Shown here: positions 4,979 to 5,521 of the stretch, in pieces
Position numbering within the stretch: position 1 is the stretch's first letter
Layout of the letters: every line of letters starts with the position of its first letter
Assembly: GCA_018830765.1 (NCBI GenBank)
Contig: JAHJRJ010000193.1
Location: 1-5,521 of the forward strand
DNA length: 5,521 nt
Direction: 5' to 3'
From: Bacteroidota bacterium
GTDB lineage: Bacteria > Bacteroidota > Ignavibacteria > UBA10030 > BY39
Notes under the pieces: model-generated
The model's input: the letters and a program-made list of their open reading frames with translations, nothing else
Told to the model about the DNA's origin: nothing
The model's database searches: none
Position numbers and translations under genes: made by a program

Positions 4979-5521
4979 TTAAGGTACTTCAACTGTGTTT
5001 AAAATCTCATTAACAATATCTTCCGAATTTATATTCTCTGCTTCGGCTTCGTAGGTAATTGCTATGCGATGGCGTAGAACGTCGTGGCAGACTGACCGCA
5101 CGTCTTCGGGAATCACATAACCGCGACGTTTGATGAATGCAAAGGCTTTGGATGCAAGCGCGAGATTGATGCTTGCCCTCGGTGAACCACCATAGCTTAT
5201 CAACTGTGTAAGTTTATCGAGTTTAAAGTCTTTCGGATTTCTTGTGGCAAATACTATATCCAATATATATTTCTCAATTTTCTCGTCCATATAAACTTCC
5301 TGCACGACAGAACGCGCCTTTAAAATGTCGGTTGGATGAACTACCGGTTGTAACTTTGGGAGAGAGTCAGTGATATTTTGGCGCATAATCAGTCGTTCTT
5401 CATCTCTGTTCGGATAACTGATTTTTATTTTAAGCATAAATCTATCGACTTGCGCTTCGGGTAGCGGATAAGTGCCTTCTTGTTCAATTGGATTTTGAGT
5501 CGCCAGAACGAGAAAAGGTTC
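4979..5521 (-). CDS. moxR: MoxR-family AAA+ ATPase, C-terminal part (5' end beyond window edge)
   Basis: This is the last 180 codons of a MoxR ATPase. The reading frame stays open through the right edge, so the internal ATG at 5437 is not the start. The fragment begins inside the AAA+ core. Sensor 1 is ATQNP (fragment residues 7-11, Asn10). It is followed by IEQEGTYPLPEAQVDRF, typical of MoxR, with the presumed arginine finger at Arg27. GGSPRAS at about 111-117 is the sensor 2 region with Arg115. The C-terminal lid helices carry VLRHRI (about 148-153). Walker A and B must lie upstream, outside the window. MoxR proteins are cytoplasmic ATPases, usually about 320-330 aa, believed to act as chaperones for VWA-domain proteins, several of which follow directly. 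A 112-bp gap filled by a repeat separates it from the DUF58 gene. The family call is very secure. Confidence 0.96.
   Translation of the reverse strand, partial: EPFLVLATQNPIEQEGTYPLPEAQVDRFMLKIKISYPNRDEERLIMRQNITDSLPKLQPVVHPTDILKARSVVQEVYMDEKIEKYILDIVFATRNPKDFKLDKLTQLISYGGSPRASINLALASKAFAFIKRRGYVIPEDVRSVCHDVLRHRIAITYEAEAENINSEDIVNEILNTVEVP

Overview
The window holds one bacterial operon read entirely on the minus strand, so its gene order runs from high to low coordinates. In order it contains: a MoxR-family AAA+ ATPase (5' end cut by the right edge), a DUF58 protein, a BatD-like one-TM protein, two membrane-anchored von Willebrand factor A (VWA) proteins (BatA, BatB), and a secreted TPR protein with a Gln/Lys-rich tail (BatC). 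This is the classic Bat ('Bacteroides aerotolerance') / MoxR-VWA locus. The gene order, moderate-to-low GC, mostly absent Shine-Dalgarno sequences and protein signatures (SFTQCPLT in BatA, the terminal KDW of BatC) point to the Bacteroidota/Chlorobi/Ignavibacteria (FCB) group. The abundant short palindromes and 7-bp repeats would fit an Ignavibacteria-like genome, but that finer placement is only a guess.

Layout: 4979-5521 moxR (partial); 4867-4978 intergenic, filled by a CTTTGCG inverted-repeat element; 3991-4866 DUF58 protein; 2906-3997 BatD-like protein, whose first ~70 codons consist largely of repeat DNA; 1914-2906 batA; 1797-1913 intergenic, made of 7-bp repeats around a GC-rich hairpin; 756-1796 batB; 88-759 batC; 1-87 downstream spacer with another 7-bp array. 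Several junctions are tight: DUF58/BatD-like overlap by 7 nt (ATGGTAG), BatD-like/batA by 1 nt (TAATG), batB/batC by 4 nt (ATGA). This supports a single transcript with coupled translation. No promoter is visible; it should lie upstream of moxR beyond position 5521.

How the genes probably work together: MoxR ATPases are thought to act as chaperones that remodel or load metal ions into VWA-domain partners. DUF58 is a cytoplasmic VWA-like partner. BatA and BatB present VWA domains between membrane helices. The BatD-like and BatC proteins supply periplasmic domains, by family analogy. The biochemical role of Bat proteins remains poorly defined (oxygen or envelope stress tolerance has been proposed).

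The proteins themselves are a known system. The unusual part is the DNA between and inside them. Short tandem arrays with different sequences but the same 7-bp unit sit at several gene junctions, and GTCCCGA/TCGGGAC palindromes recur. In two places repeats have entered coding sequence in frame: a palindrome encoding SASGG in batC, and a heptamer array that encodes the apparent signal-peptide core of the BatD-like protein.
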